NCBI GenBank assembly: GCA_963805915.1
Contig: CAWDWD010000012.1
Coordinates: 74,988 to 138,987 of the forward strand
Reading direction: 5' to 3'
DNA from: JAEULH01 sp963805915
GTDB lineage: Bacteria > Pseudomonadota > Alphaproteobacteria > Rhodospirillales > Defluviicoccaceae
Length of the DNA stretch: 64,000 bases
The position numbers were made by a program, and so were the translations under genes. Shown piece by piece: positions 1 through 10,066 of this stretch (positions within the stretch are counted from its first letter, which is position 1; every line of letters begins with the position of its first letter). The notes below the pieces were generated by a model. That model searched no databases. It was not told where the DNA came from and was given only the letters and a program-made list of their open reading frames with translations.

Positions 1-1745
<1,745 letters not shown>

Positions 1746-1769
1746 ACGCGTTGTCCCCCCGGTTTCCTT

Positions 1770-1825
1770 CGATCAGGTCTTGGCGATCAGGTCTTGGCAA
1801 TCAGGCCCTGGCGATCAGGCCTTGG
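1770..1825. repeat. 14-bp tandem repeat, four units, at the glmU stop codon
   Basis: Four consecutive 14-bp units (1770-1783, 1784-1797, 1798-1811, 1812-1825). The first two are identical (CGATCAGGTCTTGG) and the others differ at one to three positions. The unit nearest glmU contains its TGA stop and last codons, so the array looks like duplication of the 3' end of glmU into the glmU-glmS gap. The other copies lie outside coding sequence. Confidence 0.85.
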
Positions 1826-3185
1826 CTTTGGGTTTGACGGTGGCGGCCTTTTCCGCGCCCCGGCGCTCGCGGAACGCCTTCGCCCAGCCGATCTTGTCTG
1901 CTTGCGGCGACCTTGTCACCGCGAGCGTATCGGTCGGCACATCGCGGGCGATGACGCTGCCGGCGCCGATGATGGCGCCGTCGCCGATCTTGACCGGCGC
2001 CACCAGCGAGCTGTTGGAGCCGATGAACGCGCCCGCGCCGATATCGGTCAAGGACTTGAAGAAGCCGTCGTAATTGCAGGTAATCGTGCCCGCGCCGATG
2101 TTGGCGCCGGCGCCGATCCGCGCATCGCCGATGTAGGTCAGGTGGTTGACCTTGGCGCCGGCCTCGACGCTGGCATTCTTGATCTCGACAAAATTGCCGA
2201 TGTGCGCGCCGCCGGCGATCCGCGCGCCGGGGCGCAGCCTCGCATAGGGGCCGATCAGCGCGCCACGCGCCACGAGCGCGTTTTCCAGGTGACAGAACGA
2301 ATGAATGACCACGTCGTCTTCGATCGCCACGCCCGGGCCGAAGGTCACGAACGGGGCGATAACCACATCGCGGCCGAGCCGGGTGTCCCAGCTGAAAAAG
2401 ACGCTGGCGGGATCGACCAGGGTCGCGCCCTCGGCCATGGCGCGGGCGCGAAGTTGCGCCTGGACGATGGCTTCGGCGGCGGCCAGATCGGCGCGCGAGT
2501 TGACGCCGACGAGCTCGTCGGCATCGGCCTCGACCACCGCGCACGACAAGCCGTCGCCGCGCGCCAAGGTCACGAGGTCGGTGAGGTAGTACTCGCCCTT
2601 GGCGTTGTCGTTGCGAAGGCGCGCCAGCATCCCTGCCATGCGCCGGCCGTCGACCACCATCATTCCCGAATTGCACAGCGGGATCGCGAGCTGTTCGGGG
2701 CTCGCGTCCCTGGCTTCGACGATGGCATAGAGGCCGCCGCCCGCGTCCGTCACCAGCCGCCCGTAAGCGCCGCCGCCGCCCTCGGGGCGAAAGCCGAGGA
2801 CGACGATCGCCGGGCGTGGCGGTGCACGGCGGGCGGCGAGCACTTGGCGGAACGTCTCGACGCCGATCAGCGGAGTATCGCCATAGGCGATCAGCACGTC
2901 GCCGGTAAAGCGCGCGAGCGCCTCGCCGGCGGCCATGACCGCGTGCCCCGTTCCCAGCCGTTCCTTCTGGATCACCGTTTGATGCGGCGCCACCGCCTCG
3001 GCGACCGCGCTCATGTCCTCGCCGACCACGACCACGATCCGATCGGGCGCGAGCTGTTCGATCGTGGCCACGATGTGCTTGATCATCGGCCGGCCGGCGA
3101 GCCGGTGCATGACCTTCGGTTGGGCCGAGCGCATCCGCGTCCCCTGGCCGGCGGCGAGGACAATCGCGGCGAGATCAGTTCCCAT
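1815..3185 (-). CDS. glmU: Bifunctional GlmU: GlcN-1-P acetyltransferase / GlcNAc-1-P uridylyltransferase
   Basis: Makes UDP-GlcNAc from glucosamine-1-phosphate in two steps. The N-terminal nucleotidyltransferase domain (about residues 1-230) opens with the signature LAAGQGTRMRS. The C-terminal half is a left-handed beta helix of hexapeptide repeats (for example IGAGANIGAGTITCNYDG) carrying the acetyltransferase site. An upstream in-frame start at 3254 would add 23 low-complexity residues. I choose the ATG at 3185 because it gives 456 residues, the family length, with the nucleotide-binding loop at the normal position. It is transcribed toward glmS, and its stop lies inside a 14-bp tandem repeat. 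Confidence 0.97.
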   Translation of the reverse strand: MGTDLAAIVLAAGQGTRMRSAQPKVMHRLAGRPMIKHIVATIEQLAPDRIVVVVGEDMSAVAEAVAPHQTVIQKERLGTGHAVMAAGEALARFTGDVLIAYGDTPLIGVETFRQVLAARRAPPRPAIVVLGFRPEGGGGAYGRLVTDAGGGLYAIVEARDASPEQLAIPLCNSGMMVVDGRRMAGMLARLRNDNAKGEYYLTDLVTLARGDGLSCAVVEADADELVGVNSRADLAAAEAIVQAQLRARAMAEGATLVDPASVFFSWDTRLGRDVVIAPFVTFGPGVAIEDDVVIHSFCHLENALVARGALIGPYARLRPGARIAGGAHIGNFVEIKNASVEAGAKVNHLTYIGDARIGAGANIGAGTITCNYDGFFKSLTDIGAGAFIGSNSSLVAPVKIGDGAIIGAGSVIARDVPTDTLAVTRSPQADKIGWAKAFRERRGAEKAATVKPKAKA

Positions 3186-3316
3186 GGATAAAAAGCCCCC
3201 CGTTGGTGCGCCGGCCCCTACCAGCCCGTGCGAAAGCGGGCGTGAGCTTGCCACGCCGCGGCCGCTTCGCCAAGTTTGCCGTGCACCGCGGCCGTTTTAA
3301 TACCCTCATTTAGGGG

Positions 3317-4114
3317 CTAATGCGTGGCGAGGCGGTCGAGGCGAAGGCGGTGGCGGTCGTCGGTGAGGCGTTTGGTCGCCGCCACAATCGCGCTGACGAC
3401 GCCCAGCCCGGTGCCGCCGGCGATCAGGAACATGATCAGGATCTGGTACTTGACCGCCTCGACCGGATCGACGCCGGCGAGGATCTGGCCGGTCATCATG
3501 CCCGGCAGAAAGACGACGCCGGCCGCCGACATCGAGTTGATGGTCGGGATCAGGCCGCTGCGCACGGCCTCGCGCCGCGCTCCGGAGGTCGCCTCGGGGA
3601 AGCTGTGGCCGAGGGCGAGCCGGGCCTCGATGACGACACGTTCGCGCGTGGCCGCGCTGAGCAGGCGTTCAAGGCCGACGCTGACCCCGCTCATGGCGTT
3701 GCCCAGCACCATGCCGAGCAATGGGATGGCGTAGCGCGGGTCATACCACGGCTCCGGGCGGACCTGGGTCGTCAGCGCCAGCACGGTTACGGTGATCCCC
3801 GCGATCATCATGCTTGAGGCGCCGATGCCGGCCGTCCACCAGCCGGTGAACGATCGCGTCTGGCGGGCGGTGATTTCGTGGCCGGCGAAGGCGACCATGA
3901 CCGTAACGACGGCCAACGTCAGAGCCGGCGACGCGGCGGTGAATAGGCCGTCGAGAACCAGGCCGACGAGCAGCAGCTGCGCGACCATCCGGACCGCCGC
4001 GATGACGAGACGCCTGCCTAGGCCGAGCTGGTAGACGAGCGACAGCGCGGCGTTGATGCCGATCAGGAGCGCCGCCGAGGCGACGTCCCAGTAATCGAGG
4101 GCGATGTAGGTCAT
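3317..4114 (-). CDS. fetB: UPF0014/FetB-family ABC transporter permease
   Basis: A 265-residue membrane protein with about seven hydrophobic segments and the UPF0014 (FetB/YbbM) core, including the stretch QTRSFTGWW and the loop VGLERLLSAATRERVVIEARLALG with its conserved acidic and basic residues. In E. coli FetAB is implicated in iron export and peroxide resistance; that role is borrowed knowledge, not visible here. Its start overlaps the end of the ATPase gene by 4 bp (ATGA), showing translational coupling and that the two form one transporter in the inner membrane. Confidence 0.88.
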   Translation of the reverse strand: MTYIALDYWDVASAALLIGINAALSLVYQLGLGRRLVIAAVRMVAQLLLVGLVLDGLFTAASPALTLAVVTVMVAFAGHEITARQTRSFTGWWTAGIGASSMMIAGITVTVLALTTQVRPEPWYDPRYAIPLLGMVLGNAMSGVSVGLERLLSAATRERVVIEARLALGHSFPEATSGARREAVRSGLIPTINSMSAAGVVFLPGMMTGQILAGVDPVEAVKYQILIMFLIAGGTGLGVVSAIVAATKRLTDDRHRLRLDRLATH

Positions 4115-4809
4115 CGTGAGGCCTCGGGAGAAGGAGCTTGGCTCGGCGCTTGCGCTGGGGGTGGGGCGGAGGCCGGGGCCGGTGCGGGGGACAGGGTGCC
4201 GGCGGTCATCAGCCGGTGGGCGGTGGCGAGGCGTCCGGCCTGGGCGAGGTCGTGAGTGACCAGCACGATCGCGCCGCCGCGCGCGAGTTCACCCTGCAGC
4301 AGGGTCTCGACCGCTGCCGCGGCCACGCCATCGAGGCCCGAGGTTGGTTCATCGAGGAGCAGGACGTCCGGCTTGAGCACCAGCGCCCGGGCCAAGGCCA
4401 ACCGCTGTCGCTCGCCGGTCGAAAGCCGCGCCACCGGCCAGTCGAGCGCGCCCTCCGGCAGCAGCAGCGCCGCCAGGATCGGCGCGGCGGCGCGCGCGTC
4501 GGCAAAATGCTCGCCGACCCGTTCGCTCCACCAGCCGGACTGCGGAGCGACGTAGACGACGCGGCGGCGCCAGTGCGGCGCGGAAACACGCCCGCGCGGC
4601 GTCCCGTTCAGGGTAACATCGCCATCGCTGGGATCAAGATCGGCGAGCGCGCGGAGCAGCAATGTCTTGCCCGACCCCGACGGGCCGGTGATGGCGAGAG
4701 CCGCTCCCGGACCGACGCTGAACGTCACCGGACCAATTAGACCTGGCCGGACCAGGTGGCTGACGCTGAGCGCGGGGTGACCGGCGGAGGGGCGGGACGA
4801 CGGGTTCAT
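4111..4809 (-). CDS. fetA: FetA-like ABC transporter ATPase
   Basis: ATPase partner of the FetB-like permease. Visible motifs are Walker A GPSGSGKT, ABC signature LSTGERQRLALARAL, Walker B VLLLDEPTSGLDG and the switch histidine in VTHD. The C-terminal 35 residues are an Ala/Pro/Ser-rich tail unusual for the family. An upstream start at 4848 exists, but it would overlap the divergent thioesterase gene at 4827, so I prefer ATG 4809 (232 residues). No good ribosome binding site is seen for either start. Only 17 bp separate it from the divergent gene, so its promoter must lie inside that neighbour. Confidence 0.85.
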   Translation of the reverse strand: MNPSSRPSAGHPALSVSHLVRPGLIGPVTFSVGPGAALAITGPSGSGKTLLLRALADLDPSDGDVTLNGTPRGRVSAPHWRRRVVYVAPQSGWWSERVGEHFADARAAAPILAALLLPEGALDWPVARLSTGERQRLALARALVLKPDVLLLDEPTSGLDGVAAAAVETLLQGELARGGAIVLVTHDLAQAGRLATAHRLMTAGTLSPAPAPASAPPPAQAPSQAPSPEASR

Positions 4810-4826
4810 GAGAGGAAACCGGGACG

Positions 4827-5315
4827 ATGGACACCAAATTCTGGACATTGCATCGCGAGGTCATCCGGCCGGAATGGGTCGACTACAATGGGCATATGAA
4901 CGTCGCCTATTACGTCTTGGTCTTCGATCACGCCACCGATGCCGTTCTCGACCATCTCGACATCGGCCGGGCCTACCGCGCACGCAGCGGCCGTTCGGTG
5001 TTCGTCGCCGAAGCCCACGTCACCTACGAACGCGAACTCCACGCCGGTTTTGCGGTCGAAATCGACAGCAGGATCATCGGCTTCGACGGCAAGCGGTTCA
5101 TCATTTATCACGAAATGAGCTGCGCCGAAGCCGGCGGTCTGGCGGCGAGCAACGAAGTCTTGTGCCTTCACGTCGATCTCGAAGCCCGCCGAACGGCGCC
5201 GCTCCCCGACGACGCCGACACCCGCCTTGCCGCCGCCGCCATCGCTCACGGCCGCGCCGGCAGACCGGCGCGCGCCGGCCGCGGGATCGATCTCATCGCC
5301 CGCAGGCCTCGCTGA
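4827..5315 (+). CDS. Hotdog-fold acyl-CoA thioesterase
   Basis: A 162-residue single hotdog domain of the 4HBT type. The segment RPEWVDYNGHMNVAYYV carries the Asp of the active-site helix (DYNGHMN), as in thioesterases linked to carnitine/betainyl-CoA breakdown; that closer assignment is inference. The C-terminal 30 residues are Arg/Ala-rich and probably disordered. It is divergent from the fetAB-like genes, with starts only 17 bp apart. An AGGA sequence 12 bases upstream is a weak ribosome site. The natural substrate cannot be told from sequence. Confidence 0.8.
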   Translation: MDTKFWTLHREVIRPEWVDYNGHMNVAYYVLVFDHATDAVLDHLDIGRAYRARSGRSVFVAEAHVTYERELHAGFAVEIDSRIIGFDGKRFIIYHEMSCAEAGGLAASNEVLCLHVDLEARRTAPLPDDADTRLAAAAIAHGRAGRPARAGRGIDLIARRPR

Positions 5316-5414
5316 AGCCGCGGCTGATCCCGGATGACGCGCCATCTTTACACCCCGTTAACGACGCGTGCGTAGCATGACCGCTATCGCATCAAACCTT
5401 TGCCGGGGAACGCA

Positions 5415-6491
5415 ATGACCTACGCGCACTCGCTGGACCAGGCGCTCGAATACGCTAAGGAGGCCCTGGCGATCATGGACCAGCGCAGGATCGCGCCGAC
5501 GCCGAACAATTTCACGGTCTGGTTCACCTACGCTTCCGGCGAGCGCCCGGACCTCAACCGCGCCCTGAGCATCCTGCTCGACGGCGAAGAGTCCTTCTCG
5601 CCGGCTCGCAGTGAACAGGTATTCAAGAAGTTTTGCACCGGCCCCTATGAGGCGGTGCCGATCCACCTGATCGCCGAGCGGATGGAAGCGGAGCTTGCGA
5701 CCGTGCTGAGCGGTCTCGAGCAAACCGGCCGCAGCGCCGCCGCCTATGGCAAGACGCTTGAAACGGTGAAGGGCGCGCTGACCGACAAGGCGCTCGCGCA
5801 TGGGATGTCCTCCGTCACACTGATCGAGATGGTGAGCCGCGTTCTCGATCAGACCAGGGCGATGCGCCAACAAAGCCAGGACATCGAACGCCAACTTAAG
5901 GATTCGCTGTCCGAGGTCAGCCGCCTGCGTGACCAACTCGACGATGCTCGCCGCGAGGCGATGACGGACACGTTGACCTGCATCGCCAACCGCAAGATGT
6001 TCGACTTCGTCCTGCGCCAGGCGGTAATGGACGCGGTTGAGACCTTCGAGCCGCTGTGTTTGCTGATGCTCGATATCGATCAATTCAAGCAGTTCAACGA
6101 CAGCCACGGTCACCATGTCGGCGACCAAGTCTTGCGCCTGCTCGCTTCGGTCCTGACCCAAACGGTCAAAGGTCAGGACACCCCGGCGCGCTATGGCGGC
6201 GAGGAGTTCACCGTCGTTCTGCCGCAGACCCGGTTGGCCAACGCGCTGAAGCTCGCCGAGGCGATCCGCGAGCGGGTTTCGCGCAAGTCGATCATCAACC
6301 GCAAAACGGCGGAGCGGCTCGGCACCTTCACGGTGTCGATCGGCGTTGCCCAGTTTCGGCCCGGCGAACCGCCGCGCTGCCTGATCGAGCGCGCCGACGC
6401 GGCGCTCTACACGGCGAAGCGTGGCGGGCGCAATCGCGTCGAGAGCGAAACCCCCGTTGCCGAGGTCTCTCACGCGGTCACCGCGATGTAG
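5415..6491 (+). CDS. GGDEF-domain diguanylate cyclase
   Basis: Predicted to make the second messenger c-di-GMP from two GTP. The first 190 residues are helical, with a coiled coil (about 150-185), and no membrane segment, so the protein is cytoplasmic. The GGDEF domain starts at MTDTLTCIANRKMFD and carries the active-site motif RYGGEEF (GGEEF). The usual product-inhibition site RxxD five residues upstream reads KGQD, so high-affinity feedback inhibition may be missing. The ATG at 5415 is preceded by GGGGAACGC and is preferred over the in-frame TTG at 5400. It is a single-gene unit with no visible phosphodiesterase partner. Confidence 0.92.
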   Translation: MTYAHSLDQALEYAKEALAIMDQRRIAPTPNNFTVWFTYASGERPDLNRALSILLDGEESFSPARSEQVFKKFCTGPYEAVPIHLIAERMEAELATVLSGLEQTGRSAAAYGKTLETVKGALTDKALAHGMSSVTLIEMVSRVLDQTRAMRQQSQDIERQLKDSLSEVSRLRDQLDDARREAMTDTLTCIANRKMFDFVLRQAVMDAVETFEPLCLLMLDIDQFKQFNDSHGHHVGDQVLRLLASVLTQTVKGQDTPARYGGEEFTVVLPQTRLANALKLAEAIRERVSRKSIINRKTAERLGTFTVSIGVAQFRPGEPPRCLIERADAALYTAKRGGRNRVESETPVAEVSHAVTAM

Positions 6492-6798
6492 CCTATCGGC
6501 GTTCCTTCCAGCCCTGGCGGAAGAATTGCGCACGCGGATCGCGGTTGCTGGCGAAGGCCGCGCGTCGCCACGTACGGCCGCGGAAGTGGCCGAGAGAAAC
6601 GTGATCTGGTTCACACACCCTTCGCCCCATTTGTGCTAGGCTCTTCAGGAGCTACCAAAGTAATCGCGACACTTCGCGCCTCGGGCCTTCCTGGCCTGCT
6701 CGTCGCGGATGCAGCCGCGCCGTAGCCGCTGTGCCCCGCGTGGGAGCGCGGGCTCCACACGAGTTAAAATAAAAACGAACGCGTTACGGGAGGCAGAC
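6492..6798. other. Intergenic stretch, no gene seen
   Basis: About 300 bp between the diguanylate cyclase and the CsgG-like gene. I see no conserved coding frame, no clear terminator and no confident promoter. A ribosome site GGGAGG at 6788-6793 belongs to the following gene. Confidence 0.5.
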
Positions 6799-7597
6799 AT
6801 GCGTGGTTCATCTCGTTTCGGTACTTCTTGTTTCGCCGCCGGCGCCCTGGTTGTTGCCGTGACGGCGTGTTCTTCCCCCATTGGGTTACCGGGCGGCGGC
6901 AATACTGTCGACACTGTCGGTCCGGCCGGGCCGTACAGCTGCCAGCACCCGCTGGGCAGCGTCGTGGTCGTGGCCTCCGAGCCGTCATCGGTGCAACAAC
7001 AGGACCTGGCGGCGGTCGAACCCTTGATCGGAGTTCTTTCGCGGCAATCGCGTTGCTTCTTCGTCGCCGCGCGCGGCAAGGCGATCGAGGAGGCCGCCCA
7101 ACGCGAGCAGCAACTGAGCGGAGCGGACGGCGGGGGTCTGACCGCCGCGGACTACTCCCTCACAATCGCGGTCACCTTCGTCGGCAAGACGGGCGAGAGC
7201 AAATTGGCTGCTCTTTTCGGCGGCGCCAATGGCGCGCTTGGCGCGCGGCCCTTGTCGAAGTGGAACGGGCTCGTCAACCAGTCCGCCGAACTCGACCTTA
7301 GAATCCAACGAGGCGAATGTCGTTCTAACCCTTGTCGACAATCACACTGGATTTGAGATCGGCGCGGCGCAAGGCTCCGCAACCGCCAGTTCGACGAACA
7401 TGACCGGCTCGCTGGGAGCCCTGTGGAGCCAGGACAGCGGCAGCGGGACGGCCAGTTCCTACCAGAAAACCCCCGAGGCGCGGCTGGTCTCGGCGGCTGT
7501 GATGGACGGGTTTCAAAAGCTTGTCGCGAACGTGGAACCCGATTTGGTCTACCGTGGTGATGGCCCTACGGCGGGAACCGGTAGGCCCGATCAGTAG
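6799..7597 (+). pseudogene. CsgG/HfaB-like outer-membrane lipoprotein, split by a frameshift
   Basis: The first part (6799 onward) starts after GGGAGGCAGAC and has a lipoprotein signal ending VTACSS. It then runs through SVVVVASEPSSVQQQDL to NQSAELDL. At about 7297 the frame must change by one base: the next frame reads ESNEANVVLTLVDNHTGFEIGAAQGSA, which continues the same family up to the stop at 7597. Removing one A near 7297 joins both halves into a protein of about 265 residues. CsgG-type proteins sit in the outer membrane and serve export or anchoring of surface polymers; the role here is inferred. Either a recent pseudogene or a base-calling error. Confidence 0.7.
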
Positions 7598-7666
7598 CAT
7601 CAGGCGCGGGGAGGTCCCTGGAAGTTCCTTCCCCGCCTCCTGATTGGCGGCCGCACAGGGTGCGCT

Positions 7667-8023
7667 TCAGCGTTCGACGATCATCTCGAAGCCGCCGAAA
7701 ATCATGCGTTTGCCGTCGAAGGGCATCGGGTTAGTGTCCGGTTGCAGGCGCGGATCGGCCATGACCTTCCCGTGCGCCGCGTCGCGGACCTCGCGCGATG
7801 GCCAGATGATCCACGAGAACACCACCGTTTCGTCGTCCTTGCGTTTGACCGCCATCGGAAACGATGTGACTTCTCCGTCGGGAACATCATCGCCCCAGCA
7901 TTCGACGATCTTCAATGCGCCGTGCTCCTTGAAGACCTCGGCCGCTTGTTGGGCATGAGCTGTAAATTTCTCCCGGTTTGCGGATGGCACCGCGATAACA
8001 AATCCGTCGACATAGCTCATCAT
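7667..8023 (-). CDS. DUF1428 family protein
   Basis: A small cytoplasmic protein (117-118 residues) of the DUF1428/YbaA type, recognised by the opening SYVDGFVIAVP, the segment WGDDVPDGEVTSFPMAVK and the end GFEMIVER. Biochemical function unknown; the fold is a dimeric alpha-beta barrel. Two adjacent Met codons (8023, 8020) are both possible starts, with AGGAGG just upstream. It is the last gene of the run of small cytoplasmic genes that begins at 9960 and is likely co-regulated by the ECF42 sigma factor. Confidence 0.85.
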   Translation of the reverse strand: MMSYVDGFVIAVPSANREKFTAHAQQAAEVFKEHGALKIVECWGDDVPDGEVTSFPMAVKRKDDETVVFSWIIWPSREVRDAAHGKVMADPRLQPDTNPMPFDGKRMIFGGFEMIVER

Positions 8024-8069
8024 GGTCCTCCTTACTTTTGCTAGTTGAAGCTGCTGGTCGGCACCTCGG

Positions 8070-8558
8070 CTAGGCTTGCCCGTCGTACGCCTGTTTCAGT
8101 TTCTCGATGTCGAGCTTCACCATTTGCATCATCGCCGCCATGACGCGCCTCGCTTTCTCCGGGTCCGGCTGCATCATCATGTCCATCATCGCCTCGGGCA
8201 CGATTTGCCATGAGACGCCGAACTTGTCCTTCAGCCAGCCGCACTGGACGGGTTTGCCGCCGTCCCCGGTCAAGGAATCCCATAGCCGGTCGACCTCGGC
8301 CTGATCCGCGCAGTTGATGAAGAGCGAGATCGCGTCGTTGAAAGCGTCGTGCGGGCCGCCGTTCAGGGCCTTGAAGCTTTGCCCCTTGAGCGTGAACTCG
8401 ACGAGAATAACGCAGCCCGACTTCGCGCCCGGCGTATCGAGGGCCGACTTGACCACCCGGTCGATGCGCGAGTCCGGGAAGACGGATACGTAGAACGCGG
8501 CGGCCTCCTCGGCCCGGCCGTCGAACCACAGGCAAGGGCTGATTTTCTCACTGGACAT
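8070..8558 (-). CDS. PhnB-like VOC superfamily protein
   Basis: A 162-residue protein of the PhnB/3-demethylubiquinone methyltransferase-like VOC type: CLWFDGRAEEAAAFYVSVFP at the N-terminus, FKALNGGPHDAFNDAISLFI in the middle and WLKDKFGVSWQIVPE near the end. These proteins often accompany ECF42 sigma factors; catalytic activity is not established. The C-terminus has a Met-rich helix (MMDMMMQPDPEKARRVMAAM). Its start overlaps the preceding gene by 11 bp, so translation is likely coupled. Confidence 0.87.
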   Translation of the reverse strand: MSSEKISPCLWFDGRAEEAAAFYVSVFPDSRIDRVVKSALDTPGAKSGCVILVEFTLKGQSFKALNGGPHDAFNDAISLFINCADQAEVDRLWDSLTGDGGKPVQCGWLKDKFGVSWQIVPEAMMDMMMQPDPEKARRVMAAMMQMVKLDIEKLKQAYDGQA

Positions 8559-9060
8559 TCTCGGCGTCCTTTGCGGATCGCGTCCCGCTTACTTCCTCCA
8601 TGGCCTGCCGCGCCGCGTCCCTCAGCTCCTGTTCGCTCATGTCGCGCAGGTGGGTCGCGATCGACCAGCGGTGGCCGAAGGGGTCTTCGATGACGCCGTA
8701 GCGGTCGCCCCAAAACATGTCGGCGACAGGCATGACCAGCGTCGCGCCCGCCTCGATGGCGCGCGCGACAAGGGCATCAACGTCGCCGACCATCAGATGG
8801 AGGCTCACCGGCGTCCCCTTCAGCGTCTTCGGGCCGGCCATGCCGCAGCCGACGTTTTCGTCCATCAGCATCACCATGGCGCCGTTGATGCGGATCGCCG
8901 CGTGCATCAGTTTGCCGTCGTCGGCGGGCAGGCGGATCATCTCCTCGGCGCCGAACGCGCGTTTGTAGAATGCGATGGCTTCCGCGGCGCCGGCGATCAC
9001 CAGGTGAGGCGAGAGGCTGTTGTTGACGCCGCCGCGCGCGTCTGACTTGGGGTCGGTCAT
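8548..9060 (-). CDS. VOC family (glyoxalase/bleomycin-resistance-like) protein
   Basis: A 170-residue protein with the PhnB-like VOC pattern: LSPHLVIAGAAEAIAFYKRA, HAAIRINGAMVMLMDE and the closing DRYGVIEDPFGHRWSIATH. I choose ATG 9060 because AGGAGG lies eight bases upstream and the ATG overlaps the previous stop (ATGA). A 13-residue longer start at 9099 would sit inside the previous gene. The substrate is unknown. Part of the ECF42-linked run. Confidence 0.87.
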   Translation of the reverse strand: MTDPKSDARGGVNNSLSPHLVIAGAAEAIAFYKRAFGAEEMIRLPADDGKLMHAAIRINGAMVMLMDENVGCGMAGPKTLKGTPVSLHLMVGDVDALVARAIEAGATLVMPVADMFWGDRYGVIEDPFGHRWSIATHLRDMSEQELRDAARQAMEEVSGTRSAKDAENVQ

Positions 9061-9509
9061 GACGGTTCCTCCTCGTTGTGTTTGAATTGCCTGTCCCACT
9101 CCGCCGCGCTCGGGTCCATCCAGATAATCTCCCAGATGTGCCCGTCGGGGTCCTCGAAGCTGCGCTGGTACATGAAGCCGCGATCCTCCGGACCCCGAGG
9201 TTCGCGGCCGCCGGCCTCGATGGCTCCGTCGACGAGCGCGTCGACCTTCGCCTTGCTCTCCACCGCGAGGCAGGTCAGGACCTCACTCACTCTATGCGCG
9301 TCGGCGATCTCCTTTGTGGTGAATGTCTTGAACAGGGCCTCGGTCAGCAGCATGGCGTGGATGCCATCGGCGATGATGATGCAGGCCGCCGTCTCGTCGC
9401 TGAACCGCGGGTTGACGGTGAAGCCGAGCCGCTTAAAGAACGCGACCGAGCGATCCAGATCGCCCACCGCCAAGTTTACGAAAATCTGTGTACCCGTCTG
9501 AGTGTTCAA
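9057..9509 (-). CDS. VOC family glyoxalase-like protein
   Basis: A 150-residue protein of the VOC fold with the paired beta-alpha-beta units typical of the glyoxalase superfamily: FVNLAVGDLDRSVAFFKRLG at the start and the metal-site-like end RSFEDPDGHIWEIIWMDP. This type is commonly annotated as lactoylglutathione lyase-like, but the activity is unproven. It lies 16 bp downstream of the GFA gene and overlaps the next gene by 4 bp, so it is in the same transcript. Confidence 0.87.
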   Translation of the reverse strand: MNTQTGTQIFVNLAVGDLDRSVAFFKRLGFTVNPRFSDETAACIIIADGIHAMLLTEALFKTFTTKEIADAHRVSEVLTCLAVESKAKVDALVDGAIEAGGREPRGPEDRGFMYQRSFEDPDGHIWEIIWMDPSAAEWDRQFKHNEEEPS

Positions 9510-9525
9510 GGCCTTTCACTCCCTG

Positions 9526-9960
9526 TCAATTTCCGCCTGACCGTCGTCGTCCGGCGGCAGCGCGGGAAACTTCGCTAAGGGCCGGGTCGACAACATCCCA
9601 GGCGTGGCCGCGGCTCGTGTAGCAGACGAACTCGGGCTTGAAGACGCCGGGGTCGTCGAGGCTGCCGACGCGGATGGTCACAATGCTGGGGTAGCCGCCC
9701 GGGGCGCCGCCGACGGGAGAACCGCAGGCCGCGCAGAAGCCGCGGCGGACGATCTCGCCGCTGTCGGCCTTGACCGCGTAGTAGGTCGGCGTCCCGGTCC
9801 ACTCCACCGCGTCTGCGGGAAAGCCCATCAGGCTGGTATGACCGGCGCCGGTCTCGTGCTGACAGTCGCGGCACTGGCAATGGCCGGCGAACAACGGCTC
9901 GGCCTTGATCTCGTAACGGATGGCGCGGCAGGCGCAACCCCCGCGATATGGTATGGGCAT
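9526..9960 (-). CDS. GFA family zinc-binding protein
   Basis: A protein of the glutathione-dependent formaldehyde-activating (GFA, DUF636) family. Zinc-ligand cysteines are visible in GGCACRAIRYE, CQCRDC and CAACGSPV. Members bind a structural zinc; a general role in thiol adduct chemistry is suspected. I choose ATG 9960 (144 residues) because GAGGAA precedes it by seven bases and because the upstream Met codons at 9975 and 9990 would fall at or before the predicted promoter -10 element (9984-9987). It is the first gene of the five-gene run 9960 to 7667. Confidence 0.85.
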   Translation of the reverse strand: MPIPYRGGCACRAIRYEIKAEPLFAGHCQCRDCQHETGAGHTSLMGFPADAVEWTGTPTYYAVKADSGEIVRRGFCAACGSPVGGAPGGYPSIVTIRVGSLDDPGVFKPEFVCYTSRGHAWDVVDPALSEVSRAAAGRRRSGGN

Positions 9961-9983
9961 GGAATATTTCCTCATTCTCCAAG

Positions 9984-10010
9984 GACGCATGGACTGGCAA
10001 CGATCCGACA
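9984..10010 (-). promoter_or_regulatory. Predicted ECF42 promoter of the GFA/VOC operon
   Basis: On the minus strand TGTCGG (10010-10005), a 17-bp spacer and CGTC (9987-9984), followed by CTTGG. The same arrangement occurs upstream of the DGPF/sigma pair at 11763-11737. Published ECF42 promoters have a TGTCGA-type -35 and a short CG-rich -10, so this fits. The -10 lies about 24 bp before the GFA start. Confidence 0.65.
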
Positions 10011-10066
10011 GCTAACCCGCATTTTTTGAGAATTTCTTGGCGCCGTTGCGCCGCCCGCGACGCGGT

